From NCBI RefSeq assembly GCF_047468865.1, contig NZ_JBLGTV010000008.1:1-64000 (forward strand): a DNA stretch of 64,000 bases, written 5' to 3'. How positions within the stretch are numbered: the first letter of the stretch is position 1; every line of letters starts with the position of its first letter. Made by a program: the position numbers and the translations under genes. A model generated the notes under the pieces. It was not told where the DNA came from and ran no database searches. It saw only the letters and a list, made by a program, of their open reading frames with translations. Shown one piece after another: positions 1 through 7,318 of the stretch. This stretch comes from Castellaniella hirudinis_A. Lineage in GTDB: Bacteria; Pseudomonadota; Gammaproteobacteria; Burkholderiales; Burkholderiaceae_B.

Positions 1-76
1 TTTTGGACGCCGGGGTGGGTCAGATTTACTCCGACGATTCCGACGAAAGTGGGTCAGTTTTCAGTCGGCGTTGACA
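1..76. mobile_element. possible right end of an IS21-family element
   Basis: Two copies of GTGGGTCAG occur at 15-23 and 49-57, 34 bp apart, and the second runs into a sequence ending in TTGACA at 76. IS21-family elements carry short repeated transposase-binding sites near each end and terminate in TG...CA, which fits a tip at about 76. No transposase gene lies inside the window, so the body of the element would be to the left. This is an inference from end structure only; it could be a solo end or another repeat. Confidence 0.4.
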
Positions 77-112
77 GCTGCAGGAGGAGAAATAAATCTT
101 TTATGTTGTGTC

Positions 113-144
113 AAGCAACTTATTTGCTTATTCTTGTTTATAAT
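113..144 (+). promoter_or_regulatory. hicAB promoter with probable operator
   Basis: A TATAAT -10 hexamer is at 139-144, 30 bp before the hicA start. Just upstream, where the -35 region should be, is a perfect inverted repeat AAGCAA-N5-TTGCTT at 113-129. HicB-type antitoxins with a C-terminal HTH repress their own promoter, so this palindrome is the natural candidate operator. No good -35 hexamer is visible. Confidence 0.5.
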
Positions 145-173
145 TACCTCATTGGAATAACACAGGGGAGGTA

Positions 174-359
174 ATGAAATACAGCGAATTCAGGCCGTGG
201 CTGCTCAAGCAAGGTGTGGCGTTCACTCCACACAAAGCCGGAAGCAGCCACTACAAAGCGACCCTAGGTGATCGAATGACGGTTTTTCCAGACCACGGCA
301 GCAAGGAAATAGGCTCGGGACTGGTGAACAAGATCAAGAAAGACCTGGGGCTGAAATAA
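174..359 (+). CDS. hicA: HicA-family mRNA interferase toxin
   Basis: A 61-residue protein of the HicA family, small double-stranded-RNA-binding-fold toxins that cleave mRNA and are neutralised by HicB. The size is typical, and the segment GSSHYKA carries the serine-histidine pair expected of the catalytic region. A strong Shine-Dalgarno (GGGGAGG, 165-171) precedes the ATG at 174. The antitoxin gene follows 63 bp downstream on the same strand, the usual toxin-first HicAB order. The toxin looks intact. The pair lies about 100 bp from a probable IS end, which fits an accessory location. Confidence 0.85.
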   Translation: MKYSEFRPWLLKQGVAFTPHKAGSSHYKATLGDRMTVFPDHGSKEIGSGLVNKIKKDLGLK

Positions 360-422
360 ACCAGGGGGGCTCGAAAGGATCGCCCCACCGCTGTATGCCT
401 TCCCTATCATGAGGAGCCACAC

Positions 423-836
423 ATGTTGACCTATCGCTACACCCTGACGCCTGACGACAACGGAACACTTCTGATTCAGTTCCCGGATGTGCCGGAAGCT
501 GCCGCTGTGGCTGAAACGAAAGCTGACGCCCCTCATCAGGCCGTTGAGGGACTGGAAGCCGCACTGCAAATGTATGTTGATGCACGCCGCCCCATTCCTG
601 CCGTATCCTTCGATTTTGGAGAACCAGCAGCGCTTGGAGCGTCGGCTACGGCAAAGCTGCTCCTCGCCGATGAAATGGTTCGCCAAGGAATGCGCAAGGC
701 CGACCTGGCCCGTGCACTGGGCGTTCATCCACCCCAAGTCGATCGGCTGCTCGACCTGGGCCACGCCTCAAAGATCGAGGCCGTCGAATCAGCACTGTCC
801 ATCCTGGGGCGGCGTCTTGATGTGGCCTTGGCCTGA
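423..836 (+). CDS. hicB: HicB-family antitoxin with C-terminal HTH
   Basis: A 137-residue partner of the preceding HicA toxin. The N-terminal half (about 1-70) is a partially degraded RNase-H-like HicB domain, opening with MLTYRYTLTPDDNG and containing the FPDVPEAA segment typical of the family. The C-terminal half (about 78-137) contains RKADLARALGVHPPQVDRLL, a lambda-repressor-like helix-turn-helix, so it probably also represses the hicAB promoter at the palindrome at 113-129. GAGGA at 411-415 is the ribosome-binding site. Both genes appear functional. Confidence 0.85.
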   Translation: MLTYRYTLTPDDNGTLLIQFPDVPEAAAVAETKADAPHQAVEGLEAALQMYVDARRPIPAVSFDFGEPAALGASATAKLLLADEMVRQGMRKADLARALGVHPPQVDRLLDLGHASKIEAVESALSILGRRLDVALA

Positions 837-846
837 CGGGATTTAA

Positions 847-1041
847 TCTATCACCCGGCGATCAGCTCGGGTAGCCTGCAAGCAGGACTATCGCGGCCCA
901 CAAAAAGAGCCAACAAAAGAACGCATCACCATCAGGCTATCAGCCTCTACGCTGGCCGATTTCCGGGCAACTGGCCCGGGCTGGCAAGGTCGCATCGACT
1001 CTGCCTTGCGTGACTGGCTGGATGCCCATCAGCGCAAGTAG
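847..1041 (+). pseudogene. 5'-truncated BrnA-type antitoxin remnant
   Basis: An open frame from just after a TAA at 844 to TAG at 1039-1041 has no usable start codon. Its last part reads KERITIRLSASTL, then GPGWQGRIDSALRDWL. This is the C-terminal ribbon-helix-helix signature of BrnA antitoxins, partners of BrnT toxins. The N-terminal half and any brnT gene are missing, so this is a relic of a second toxin-antitoxin locus beside the intact hicAB pair. A small hairpin (CCCGC-N6-GCGGG) follows at 1065-1080. The family call is by motif recognition. Confidence 0.6.
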
Positions 1042-1127
1042 TCCAGCGCTACCAGAAACGCAAAATCCCGCTCAATGGCGGGGCCTGCTCTCCCCCGAAG
1101 GGGTCGTTTCTGCCTTGGAGCGGCCGT

Positions 1128-1163
1128 CAACAAAAAAGCACCCAGTCGGGTGCTTTTTTGTTG
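1128..1163. terminator. bidirectional Rho-independent terminator (rplS)
   Basis: A perfect 16-bp inverted repeat with a four-base loop. The GC core (GCACCC/GGGTGC) is flanked by six A on one side and six T on the other, so it can terminate transcription from both strands. It lies 15 bp past the rplS stop and also insulates rplS from the toxin-antitoxin side. Confidence 0.9.
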
Positions 1164-1177
1164 GCTGGCCGGTGGAA

Positions 1178-1549
1178 TCAAACGGCCTTGCGCACGAGCT
1201 TTTCTTTGATGCGAGCAGCCTTGCCGGTGCGGCCGCGCAGGTAGTACAGCTTGGCGCGACGCACGTCGCCGCGGCGCTTGACTTCGATGGAGGCGATCTG
1301 CGGGGAGTACAGCTGGAAGGTGCGCTCGACGGCTTCGCCGGACGAGATTTTGCGCACGGTGAAGGCGGAATTCAGACCCCGGTTGCGGCGGCCGATGACC
1401 ACGCCTTCATAGGCCTGGATACGCTTGCGCGTGCCTTCGATGACGTTGACACCGACGATGACGGTATCGCCCGGGCCAAAATCAGGAATGGTGCGACCTT
1501 CGGTCAGGCGCGCGATTTCTTCGCGCTCTAGGGTTTCGATGATGTTCAA
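1178..1549 (-). CDS. rplS: 50S ribosomal protein L19, TTG start
   Basis: Large-subunit protein at the 30S-50S interface. The family core is clear: [38 protein letters not shown] and [20 protein letters not shown]. The family N-terminus aligns with L-N-I-I-E-T-L-E, whose first codon is TTG at 1549, preceded by TTGGAG six bases upstream. No in-frame ATG exists nearby, so a 123-residue product from TTG is preferred over an unusual N-terminal extension. In most proteobacteria rplS ends the rpsP-rimM-trmD-rplS operon. Here those genes are absent upstream, and rplS seems to have its own extended -10 promoter (1625-1633). Confidence 0.93.
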   Translation of the reverse strand: MNIIETLEREEIARLTEGRTIPDFGPGDTVIVGVNVIEGTRKRIQAYEGVVIGRRNRGLNSAFTVRKISSGEAVERTFQLYSPQIASIEVKRRGDVRRAKLYYLRGRTGKAARIKEKLVRKAV

Positions 1550-1624
1550 GATGGGCTCCAAGGCATCATGGGTGGGGCTGTTGGTTCAGTTTAGCGCCCC
1601 AGCAGAGGATGCGGTAAGCCGACG

Positions 1625-1633
1625 ATTATATCA
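1625..1633 (-). promoter_or_regulatory. extended -10 promoter of rplS
   Basis: On the minus strand TGATATAAT forms a consensus extended -10 element (TGN-TATAAT), placing transcription start about 70 bases before the TTG start of rplS. The best -35-like hexamer (TTGATA) is too far away, at about a 20-bp spacing, which an extended -10 can tolerate. It lies between the small SOS-type peptide gene and rplS, so rplS does not depend on read-through. Confidence 0.5.
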
Positions 1634-1666
1634 GAAACCCCTGGCCTCAGTATCAAAACCCCGGCC

Positions 1667-1759
1667 TCAGAAACCCAAGGCGCTGCCAAACCACAACAGG
1701 CCCGGAACCATGGCGGCCCACAGCGCCACCATGAAGATATCCTGAATGATTTTTTTCAT
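1667..1759 (-). CDS. 30-residue membrane peptide under LexA-type control
   Basis: A short ORF from ATG at 1759 to TGA at 1667 encodes 30 residues. It begins M-K-K-I-I-Q-D-I-F, continues with one hydrophobic helix (MVALWAAMVPGLLWF) and ends G-S-A-L-G-F. AAGGGG lies four bases before the ATG. Upstream is a promoter whose 17-bp spacer is a consensus LexA box, with a second near-consensus box over the expected start site (1775-1823). Positive N-terminus plus one transmembrane helix, tiny size and SOS-type control recall E. coli TisB and DinQ by analogy only; I see no sequence similarity to them. A conserved small membrane protein of unknown role is the alternative. Function is unknown. Confidence 0.6.
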   Translation of the reverse strand: MKKIIQDIFMVALWAAMVPGLLWFGSALGF

Positions 1760-1774
1760 GACGCCCCTTGAATA

Positions 1775-1823
1775 CTGTGTTTATTATCAGCTTTACAATA
1801 CTGTAATTAAACACAGTTATCAA
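1775..1823 (-). promoter_or_regulatory. promoter with tandem LexA-type (SOS) boxes
   Basis: On the minus strand there is a -35 TTGATA (1818-1823), a 17-bp spacer and a -10 TATTGT (1795-1800). The spacer holds CTGT-N8-ACAG (1801-1816) flanked by TA, matching the proteobacterial LexA consensus TACTGT-N8-ACAGTA at every core base. A second box, CTGT-N8-TCAG (1775-1790), has one core mismatch, begins 26 bp away and covers the predicted start site. LexA bound here would occlude RNA polymerase. The 30-codon gene starts about 29 bases after the predicted start site. Confidence 0.7.
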
Positions 1824-1897
1824 GGCAAGGCCTGAATTGCAACAGGCCCGGTATTTGCCGGGCCGGGGTATCCCGCATGACGACGCCCCATCCGACA

Positions 1898-1921
1898 AAT
1901 GGCCGCCCAAGGGCGGCCATT
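1898..1921 (-). terminator. hairpin downstream of the peroxiredoxin gene
   Basis: AATGGCCGCCC pairs perfectly with GGGCGGCCATT across a two-base gap. It lies 65 bp past the peroxiredoxin stop and is followed on the minus strand by TTTG. A weaker hairpin (GGCCCGG-N6-CCGGGCC) sits at 1845-1864. Together they probably separate peroxiredoxin transcription from the LexA-type promoter below. Confidence 0.5.
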
Positions 1922-1985
1922 CTGCCAGGGCACAGTAGCCCCAGCGCCTGGCTCAACCCGGTTTACCCGGGCCGAGCGGCGATAC

Positions 1986-2627
1986 TTACAGGTTGGGCTG
2001 CGGGGTAGTGCGCAGGTAAGGACGAACTTCCGTGTAGCCCTTGGGGAATTTTTCTTTCAGAACCGCCGGGTCTTTCAGGGACGGGGCGATGATGACGTCT
2101 TCGCCCTGCTTCCAGTTCACCGGCGTGGCCACGCTGTAGTTGTCCGTCAGTTGGATGGAATCCAGAGCGCGCAGGATTTCATCGAAATTGCGGCCCGTAC
2201 TGGCCGGATAGGTCAGGATCAGGCGGATTTTCTTGCTGGGGTCGATGACGAACACCGAGCGCACCGTGGCGGTGGTGCTGGCGTTGGGGTGGATCATGTC
2301 GTACAGGTTGGCGACCTTGCGGTCTTCGTCCGCCAGGATCGGGTACTGCACATCGGTATTCTGGGTGTCGTTGATGTCCTTGATCCAGTCGATGTGGGAT
2401 TGCTTGCCATCGACGGAGACCGCGATCACCTTGGCGCCGCGCTTGGCGAATTCACCCGACACAATGGCGGTGTAGCCCAATTCGGTGGTGCACACCGGGG
2501 TAAAGTCGGCCGGGTGGGAAAACAGCACGCCCCAGCCATCGCCCAGCCATTCGTGGAAGTTGATTTTCCCCAGGGACGAATCTTGTTCAAAATCAGGGGC
2601 GACATCGCCCAGACGCAAAGTGGCCAT
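1986..2627 (-). CDS. 1-Cys peroxiredoxin (Prx6/AhpC-TSA family)
   Basis: A 213-residue cytosolic thiol peroxidase reducing H2O2 and alkyl hydroperoxides. The peroxidatic motif SHPADFTPVCTTELG is at about residues 30-44, with the family PxxxTxxC arrangement. The long C-terminal part (PASTGRNFDEILRALDSIQL, then TPVNWKQGEDVIIAPS) is typical of the Prx6-like 1-Cys subgroup rather than short AhpC. ATG at 2627 is chosen because AAGGAG lies nine to ten bases upstream. It is monocistronic on the minus strand, preceded by an AT-rich region (2690-2740) that probably holds the promoter. No OxyR site could be identified. Confidence 0.9.
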   Translation of the reverse strand: MATLRLGDVAPDFEQDSSLGKINFHEWLGDGWGVLFSHPADFTPVCTTELGYTAIVSGEFAKRGAKVIAVSVDGKQSHIDWIKDINDTQNTDVQYPILADEDRKVANLYDMIHPNASTTATVRSVFVIDPSKKIRLILTYPASTGRNFDEILRALDSIQLTDNYSVATPVNWKQGEDVIIAPSLKDPAVLKEKFPKGYTEVRPYLRTTPQPNL

Positions 2628-2743
2628 CAAATACTCCTTAAGTGTCGGCGGCCCGAACCCCCGGGCCGCCCAATTCGTTTAGACACTTAATATTCTTGCA
2701 GAATAAGGCCTGGAGTTAAAGTACAACTAAGTTATATGTATAT

Positions 2744-4549
2744 TTAAGCGGGCCGGGCATATCGGTCGGCCAGCCCGCCCGCCTGGATCGCGGCATTGAA
2801 GGCGGCAGCGCGCGGCAGGACATGCACGGCATACTGCACCGCCGTGGCGATCTTGCGGGTGTAGTAGGGATCGGTTTCCCCTTTTTCCAAGGCCGCGGCC
2901 GCCGCCAGGGCCGCCCGGCCCAGTTGCCAGCCCGCGTGGGCCGTACCCGCCAGCATCAGGCACGGCACGCTGCCGGCAAACACGCCGCGGATGTCTTCAC
3001 GCACATGCGCCAGCACGAAACCCACGGCGGATTCATACGCCAGGGCGGCATCGTCCAGGGACTGGGCGATATGCCGCAGTGCGGCGGCGTGCGCGCCGGT
3101 CGCGGCGCGCAATCCCGCCACCGTGGCGCGCATGCCGGCAATCTGCCCCGAGGCCACCTGCCCGCCATCGCGGACGATCTTGCGACCGATGAAATCATTG
3201 GCCTGGATGGCCGTCGTGCCTTCGTAAATGGGCAGGATGCGGGCATCGCGATAATACTGGGCCGCGCCGGTTTCCTCGATAAAGCCCATGCCGCCATGCA
3301 CCTGCACCCCCAGGGACGCCACTTCCACCGACGATTCGGTGGAAAAAGCCTTCACGATGGGCACGGCGTATTCGTAAATGGCCTTGGCCTGCGCCCGCTG
3401 CTCGGGGTCGGCCGCGTGGGCCGCCTTGTCGCGGTAGCCCGCCGCCACATAAGCCACGGCGCGCGCGCCTTCGGTCAGCCCGCGCATCACGCCCAGCATG
3501 CGGGCCACGTCGGGATGGTGGTCGATGGAGACCGGCCCCGCCGAGCCTTCCAGCGCATTGCCCTGGACGCGCTCGGCCGCATAGGCCCGGGCATGCTGCA
3601 AGGCGCGCTCGGCAACCGCCACCCCTTGCAGGCCCACGGCGTAACGGGCGGCGTTCATCATGATGAACATATATTCCAGGCCGCGGTTTTCTTCGCCGAT
3701 CAGGTAGCCGACGGCACCCTCGCCCACCTCGCCCTTGCCCGAGCCATACAGCAGCACCGCCGTGGGGCTGCCGTGGATGCCCAGCTTGTGCTCCAGCGAG
3801 GCGCAATACACATCGTTGCGCGCGCCCAGACCGCCATCGTCCCGCACCAGGAACTTGGGCACGATGAACAGCGAAATCCCCTTGACGCCCTTGGGCGCAT
3901 CCGGGGTGCGGGCCAGCACCAGGTGGATGATGTTGTCCGCCAGATCGTGGTCGCCATAAGTGATGAAGATTTTCTGGCCGCTGAGGCGGTAGCTGCCGTC
4001 GTCCTGGCGCAGCGCCCGGGTTTTCAGCAGGGCCAGATCCGACCCGGCCTGGGGTTCGGTCAGGTTCATGGTGCCCGTCCAGCGGCCTTCCAGCAGGGGC
4101 GGGATAAAGCGCGCTTTTTGTTCCGCCGTGCCGACCATGGACAAGGCCTCGATCACCCCGTCGGTCAGCAGGGGGCACAGGGAAAAGGCCAGATTGCCGG
4201 CATTGATGCTTTCGGTGACCGCCGCCGAAACGATTTTCGGCAGGCCCTGGCCGCCGAATTCGGCATCGTGCGGCAGACCCTGCCAGCCGCCCTGGGCGAA
4301 GGCCTGGAAGGCCGCCTGGAACCCCGGCGTGGTCTGCACCGTGCCGTCGTGCCATTGGGCGGGCTGGGTATCGCCTACGCGGTTCAGCGGGGCGATTTCC
4401 TGTTCCACGAACCGTGCGTTTTCCTCCAGCACGGCATCCACGAGGTCATCGGAGATTTCCTCGTAGCCGGGCAAGGCCAGCACGCCCGCCTGATCGGCCA
4501 GTTCGCGCAAAATGAAACGGATATCCTGAGTCGGAACCTGATATGTCAT
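2744..4549 (-). CDS. acyl-CoA dehydrogenase, long C-terminal form
   Basis: A 601-residue FAD-dependent acyl-CoA dehydrogenase for the first step of fatty-acid beta-oxidation, passing electrons to the ETF encoded just upstream. Visible blocks are MNLTEPQAGSDLALL (FAD/substrate), GQKIFITYGDHDLADN, EHKLGIHGSPTAV, QVHGGMGFIEETGAAQ, and IYEGTTAIQANDFIGRK with the catalytic-base glutamate. The roughly 120 residues after the core match the larger family members with an extra C-terminal helical domain. ATG at 4549 is preferred, with AGGA upstream; a GTG 21 bases earlier is possible. etfB-etfA lie 92 bp upstream on the same strand with a hairpin between. Chain-length specificity is not visible. Confidence 0.9.
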   Translation of the reverse strand: MTYQVPTQDIRFILRELADQAGVLALPGYEEISDDLVDAVLEENARFVEQEIAPLNRVGDTQPAQWHDGTVQTTPGFQAAFQAFAQGGWQGLPHDAEFGGQGLPKIVSAAVTESINAGNLAFSLCPLLTDGVIEALSMVGTAEQKARFIPPLLEGRWTGTMNLTEPQAGSDLALLKTRALRQDDGSYRLSGQKIFITYGDHDLADNIIHLVLARTPDAPKGVKGISLFIVPKFLVRDDGGLGARNDVYCASLEHKLGIHGSPTAVLLYGSGKGEVGEGAVGYLIGEENRGLEYMFIMMNAARYAVGLQGVAVAERALQHARAYAAERVQGNALEGSAGPVSIDHHPDVARMLGVMRGLTEGARAVAYVAAGYRDKAAHAADPEQRAQAKAIYEYAVPIVKAFSTESSVEVASLGVQVHGGMGFIEETGAAQYYRDARILPIYEGTTAIQANDFIGRKIVRDGGQVASGQIAGMRATVAGLRAATGAHAAALRHIAQSLDDAALAYESAVGFVLAHVREDIRGVFAGSVPCLMLAGTAHAGWQLGRAALAAAAALEKGETDPYYTRKIATAVQYAVHVLPRAAAFNAAIQAGGLADRYARPA

Positions 4550-4607
4550 GGTTTTTCCTGGGGAGCGCACATGTCGGCCACAGGCCCATGCATACGCAAG
4601 AAATGAA

Positions 4608-4629
4608 GCGGGCCCATCGGCGGGCCCGC
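4608..4629 (-). terminator. hairpin after etfA
   Basis: GCGGGCCC pairs with GGGCCCGC around a six-base loop, between the etfA stop and the acyl-CoA dehydrogenase start. On the minus strand it is followed by TTCATTTCTT, a weak U tract. It may attenuate or end etfBA transcription before the dehydrogenase gene. Confidence 0.5.
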
Positions 4630-4641
4630 GAAAAACAAGAA

Positions 4642-5571
4642 TTACAGCGCCTGGGTGAGCGCGGGCACGGCCTCGAAGAGGTCGGCCACCAAGCCGTAAT
4701 CCGCCACGCCGAAGATGGGCGCTTCGGCGTCTTTGTTGATGGCCACGATGACCTTGGAATCTTTCATCCCGGCCAAGTGCTGGATGGCCCCGGAAATCCC
4801 CACGGCAATGTACAGCTGCGGCGCCACGATCTTGCCGGTCTGGCCCACCTGCCAGTCGTTGGGGGCATAGCCCGCATCGACCGCCGCCCGCGAAGCCCCA
4901 AGCGCAGCGCCCAGCTTATCGGCCAAGGGATCCAGCAGCTTGAAGTTCTCGGCGCTGCCCAGGCCCCGGCCGCCGGATATCACCACGGCGGCGGCGGTCA
5001 GATCGGGACGGTCGCTCTTGGCGAGCTCGCGGCCCACAAAGGCGGATTTGCCGGAATCGGCCACGGCGTCGACGGCATCGACGGCGGCACTGCCGCCTTC
5101 GGCCGCCACGGGATCGAAGGCCGTGGTGCGCACAGTGATGACTTTCTTGCCATCCGCCGACTGCACCGTGGCCAGCGCATTGCCCGCATAGATGGGACGC
5201 ACGAAGGTATCGGCGGATTCGACCGCGACGATATCGGAAATCTGGGCGACATCGAGCTTGGCGGCCACGCGCGGGGCCACGTTCTTGCCCGACGCGGTCG
5301 CGGCGAACAGAAGATGGCTGTAACCATCGGCCAGTTGCAGGACCTGGGCGGCCAGGTTCTCGGCCAGACCGTCGGCCAGGGACGGGCCGTCGGCCAGCAG
5401 AACCTTGGCGACCGAGGCCAACTGGGCGGCCTGCTCGGCCACGGCGCGCGCGCCGGAACCCGCCACCAGCACATGGACGTCCCCGCCCAGGGCCGCCGCG
5501 GCGGCCACGACGTTGCGGGTTGCGGCGCCCAATTGGGCGTTGTCGTGTTCGGCAATAACCAGAATGCTCAT
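4642..5571 (-). CDS. etfA: electron transfer flavoprotein alpha subunit
   Basis: A 309-residue ETF alpha chain. With EtfB it carries electrons from acyl-CoA dehydrogenases to ETF-ubiquinone oxidoreductase. The C-terminal FAD-binding domain (about 190-309) is clear: [59 protein letters not shown] and [18 protein letters not shown]. The start codon directly abuts the etfB stop, so the two subunits are translationally coupled. The downstream acyl-CoA dehydrogenase is the likely electron donor. Confidence 0.96.
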   Translation of the reverse strand: MSILVIAEHDNAQLGAATRNVVAAAAALGGDVHVLVAGSGARAVAEQAAQLASVAKVLLADGPSLADGLAENLAAQVLQLADGYSHLLFAATASGKNVAPRVAAKLDVAQISDIVAVESADTFVRPIYAGNALATVQSADGKKVITVRTTAFDPVAAEGGSAAVDAVDAVADSGKSAFVGRELAKSDRPDLTAAAVVISGGRGLGSAENFKLLDPLADKLGAALGASRAAVDAGYAPNDWQVGQTGKIVAPQLYIAVGISGAIQHLAGMKDSKVIVAINKDAEAPIFGVADYGLVADLFEAVPALTQAL

Positions 5572-6321
5572 TTACACCACCTTTGCTTCGTTTTTCAGTT
5601 TGTCGACCAGTGCGGCAACATCCGGCACGATCACCCCCGCCGAGCGGCTGGGCGGCTCGGTGACCTTGAGGGTCTTCAGACGCGGCGCGGCGTCGACCTG
5701 CAGATCGGCGGGCGTCGTGGTTTCCAGCGGCTTTTTCTTGGCCTTCATGATGTTGGGCAGCGTGACATAACGCGGCTCGTTCAGGCGCAGGTCGGTGGTG
5801 ATCACCGCCGGCAGGGCCAAGCTGAGGGTTTCAAGCCCGCCATCGACCTCGCGCGTGACCTGGACGCGTTCGCCCTGGATTTCGACCTGGCTGGCATTGG
5901 TGGCCTGCGGCCAATCCAGCAGCGCGGCCAGCATCTGACCGGTCTGGTTGGCATCGTCGTCGATGGCCTGCTTGCCCAGGATCACCAACTGGGGCTGTTC
6001 TTTATTGACCAGCGCGGCCAGGATCTTGGCCACCCCCAGCGGTTGGAGTTCGGCATCGTCTTGCACCAGCACGCCGCGATCGGCGCCGATGGCCATGGCG
6101 GTGCGCAGGGTTTCCTGGCATTGCGCCACGCCGCAAGACACGGCGATGACCTCGGCGACCGCGCCTTTTTCCTTCAGGCGGACGGCTTCTTCGACTGCAA
6201 TCTCGTCGAAGGGATTCATGGACATCTTGACGTTGGCGGTATCCACGCCAGTGTGATCGGATTTGACGCGTACCTTGACATTGAAGTCAACGACGCGCTT
6301 GACAGGCACCAGGACCTTCAT
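5572..6321 (-). CDS. etfB: electron transfer flavoprotein beta subunit
   Basis: A 249-residue ETF beta chain. It opens with [19 protein letters not shown] and contains [18 protein letters not shown] and the AMP/FAD-interaction segment [23 protein letters not shown]. The lysine-rich recognition loop, used to dock on acyl-CoA dehydrogenases, is at about residue 195-205 ([13 protein letters not shown]). AGGAGT lies ten bases upstream of the ATG. It is the first gene of etfB-etfA, which is followed by an acyl-CoA dehydrogenase on the same strand, a compact beta-oxidation electron-transfer unit. Confidence 0.96.
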   Translation of the reverse strand: MKVLVPVKRVVDFNVKVRVKSDHTGVDTANVKMSMNPFDEIAVEEAVRLKEKGAVAEVIAVSCGVAQCQETLRTAMAIGADRGVLVQDDAELQPLGVAKILAALVNKEQPQLVILGKQAIDDDANQTGQMLAALLDWPQATNASQVEIQGERVQVTREVDGGLETLSLALPAVITTDLRLNEPRYVTLPNIMKAKKKPLETTTPADLQVDAAPRLKTLKVTEPPSRSAGVIVPDVAALVDKLKNEAKVV

Positions 6322-6384
6322 CGAGCTAACTCCTAAAAAGAAAGTGGAAACGGCGCATCCGCGACGAGCGGGTGTCCAGACATG

Positions 6385-7308
6385 TTAATAACCCCCCAGC
6401 GCCCGCACATGCGCCACCGCGCTGCGCCCCAGGGCGGACAGGTCGTACCCGCCCTCAAGGAAGCTGACGATCCGCCCCTGGGCGGATTCGGCGGCAACCT
6501 CGACGAGGCGTTGGGTGATCCAGGCGTAATCCGCCTCGACCAGCTTGAGACTGCCCATGTCGTCTTCGCGGTGGGCATCAAAACCAGCGGAAATCAGAAC
6601 CAGTTGCGGCTGGAACCGGCGCAAGGCCGGCAACCAGCGGCTGGTGACGATATCGCGCACCACCTGGCCGTCGGAATAGGCATCCACGGGCACATTGATC
6701 ATATTGGGCCCGAGGTTTTCCTGGCGGGTGTCGGGAAACAGCGGATACTGGTAGAAACTGCACATCATGACACGGTCTTCGTGCATGAAGGATTCTTCGG
6801 TGCCATTGCCGTGGTGCACGTCGAAGTCGACGATGGCCACGCGTTCCAGGCCGTGGCGATCCAGCGCATAGCGCGCGGCAATGGCCACATTATTGAAGAA
6901 ACAGAACCCCAGCGCCTGGCCGGGCCGGGCATGGTGGCCAGGCGGACGGATGGCGCAAAAAGCGGTCTGGGCTTCGCCCGCCAGGATTTCATCCAGCGCG
7001 GTCAGCCCCGCCCCGGCGGCGGCCCAGGCGGCATCCAGCGTGTGCGGATTCATCACCGTGTCCGGGTCCAGGGGAAAATGCCCCTGCGCGGGCGCATGCC
7101 GGCGCAGGAAATCCAGGTAATCGGCGGTATGGATGCGCAGCACGTCGGCAGCCTGGGCTGGACGCGCCTGCTGCGGCACCAGGAACCCCATCAAACCGCT
7201 GGCGACCAGCTGATCGGACACCGCATCCAGGCGTTGCGGGGATTCGGGGTGCCAATCGCCCATTTCGTGCAGGCGGCAGGCGGGGTGAGTAATATATAGT
7301 GTCTCCAT
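6385..7308 (-). CDS. histone-deacetylase-family zinc amidohydrolase
   Basis: A 307-residue class II HDAC/acetylpolyamine amidohydrolase-like enzyme. The zinc-site and catalytic motifs are present: RPPGHHARPGQALGFCFFNN (tandem His) and VDFDVHHGNGTEE (metal ligands), then SAGFDAHREDDMG. Bacterial members deacetylate small amides such as acetylpolyamines or acetylated proteins; the substrate here is unknown. ATG at 7308 gives the usual METLYITH start; longer readings toward 7425 would overlap the divergent mltB. The two start codons are only ten bases apart, so the promoters must lie within each other's coding regions. Confidence 0.88.
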   Translation of the reverse strand: METLYITHPACRLHEMGDWHPESPQRLDAVSDQLVASGLMGFLVPQQARPAQAADVLRIHTADYLDFLRRHAPAQGHFPLDPDTVMNPHTLDAAWAAAGAGLTALDEILAGEAQTAFCAIRPPGHHARPGQALGFCFFNNVAIAARYALDRHGLERVAIVDFDVHHGNGTEESFMHEDRVMMCSFYQYPLFPDTRQENLGPNMINVPVDAYSDGQVVRDIVTSRWLPALRRFQPQLVLISAGFDAHREDDMGSLKLVEADYAWITQRLVEVAAESAQGRIVSFLEGGYDLSALGRSAVAHVRALGGY

Positions 7309-7318
7309 AAGGGCGATT

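Noticed and set aside
1629..1670. Imperfect 20-22 bp direct repeat between the small peptide gene and rplS
   Set aside because: Two copies only and of unequal length, overlapping the rplS promoter; not a CRISPR or mobile repeat. No CRISPR array was seen anywhere in the window.
2822..4606. 594-codon plus-strand ORF opposite the acyl-CoA dehydrogenase
   Set aside because: Composition is His/Gly/Arg-rich with no domain, it is fully antisense to a well-supported gene and arises from codon bias in GC-rich DNA.
4543..6336. 597-codon plus-strand ORF opposite etfAB
   Set aside because: Antisense shadow of two recognised genes; no SD or recognisable motif.
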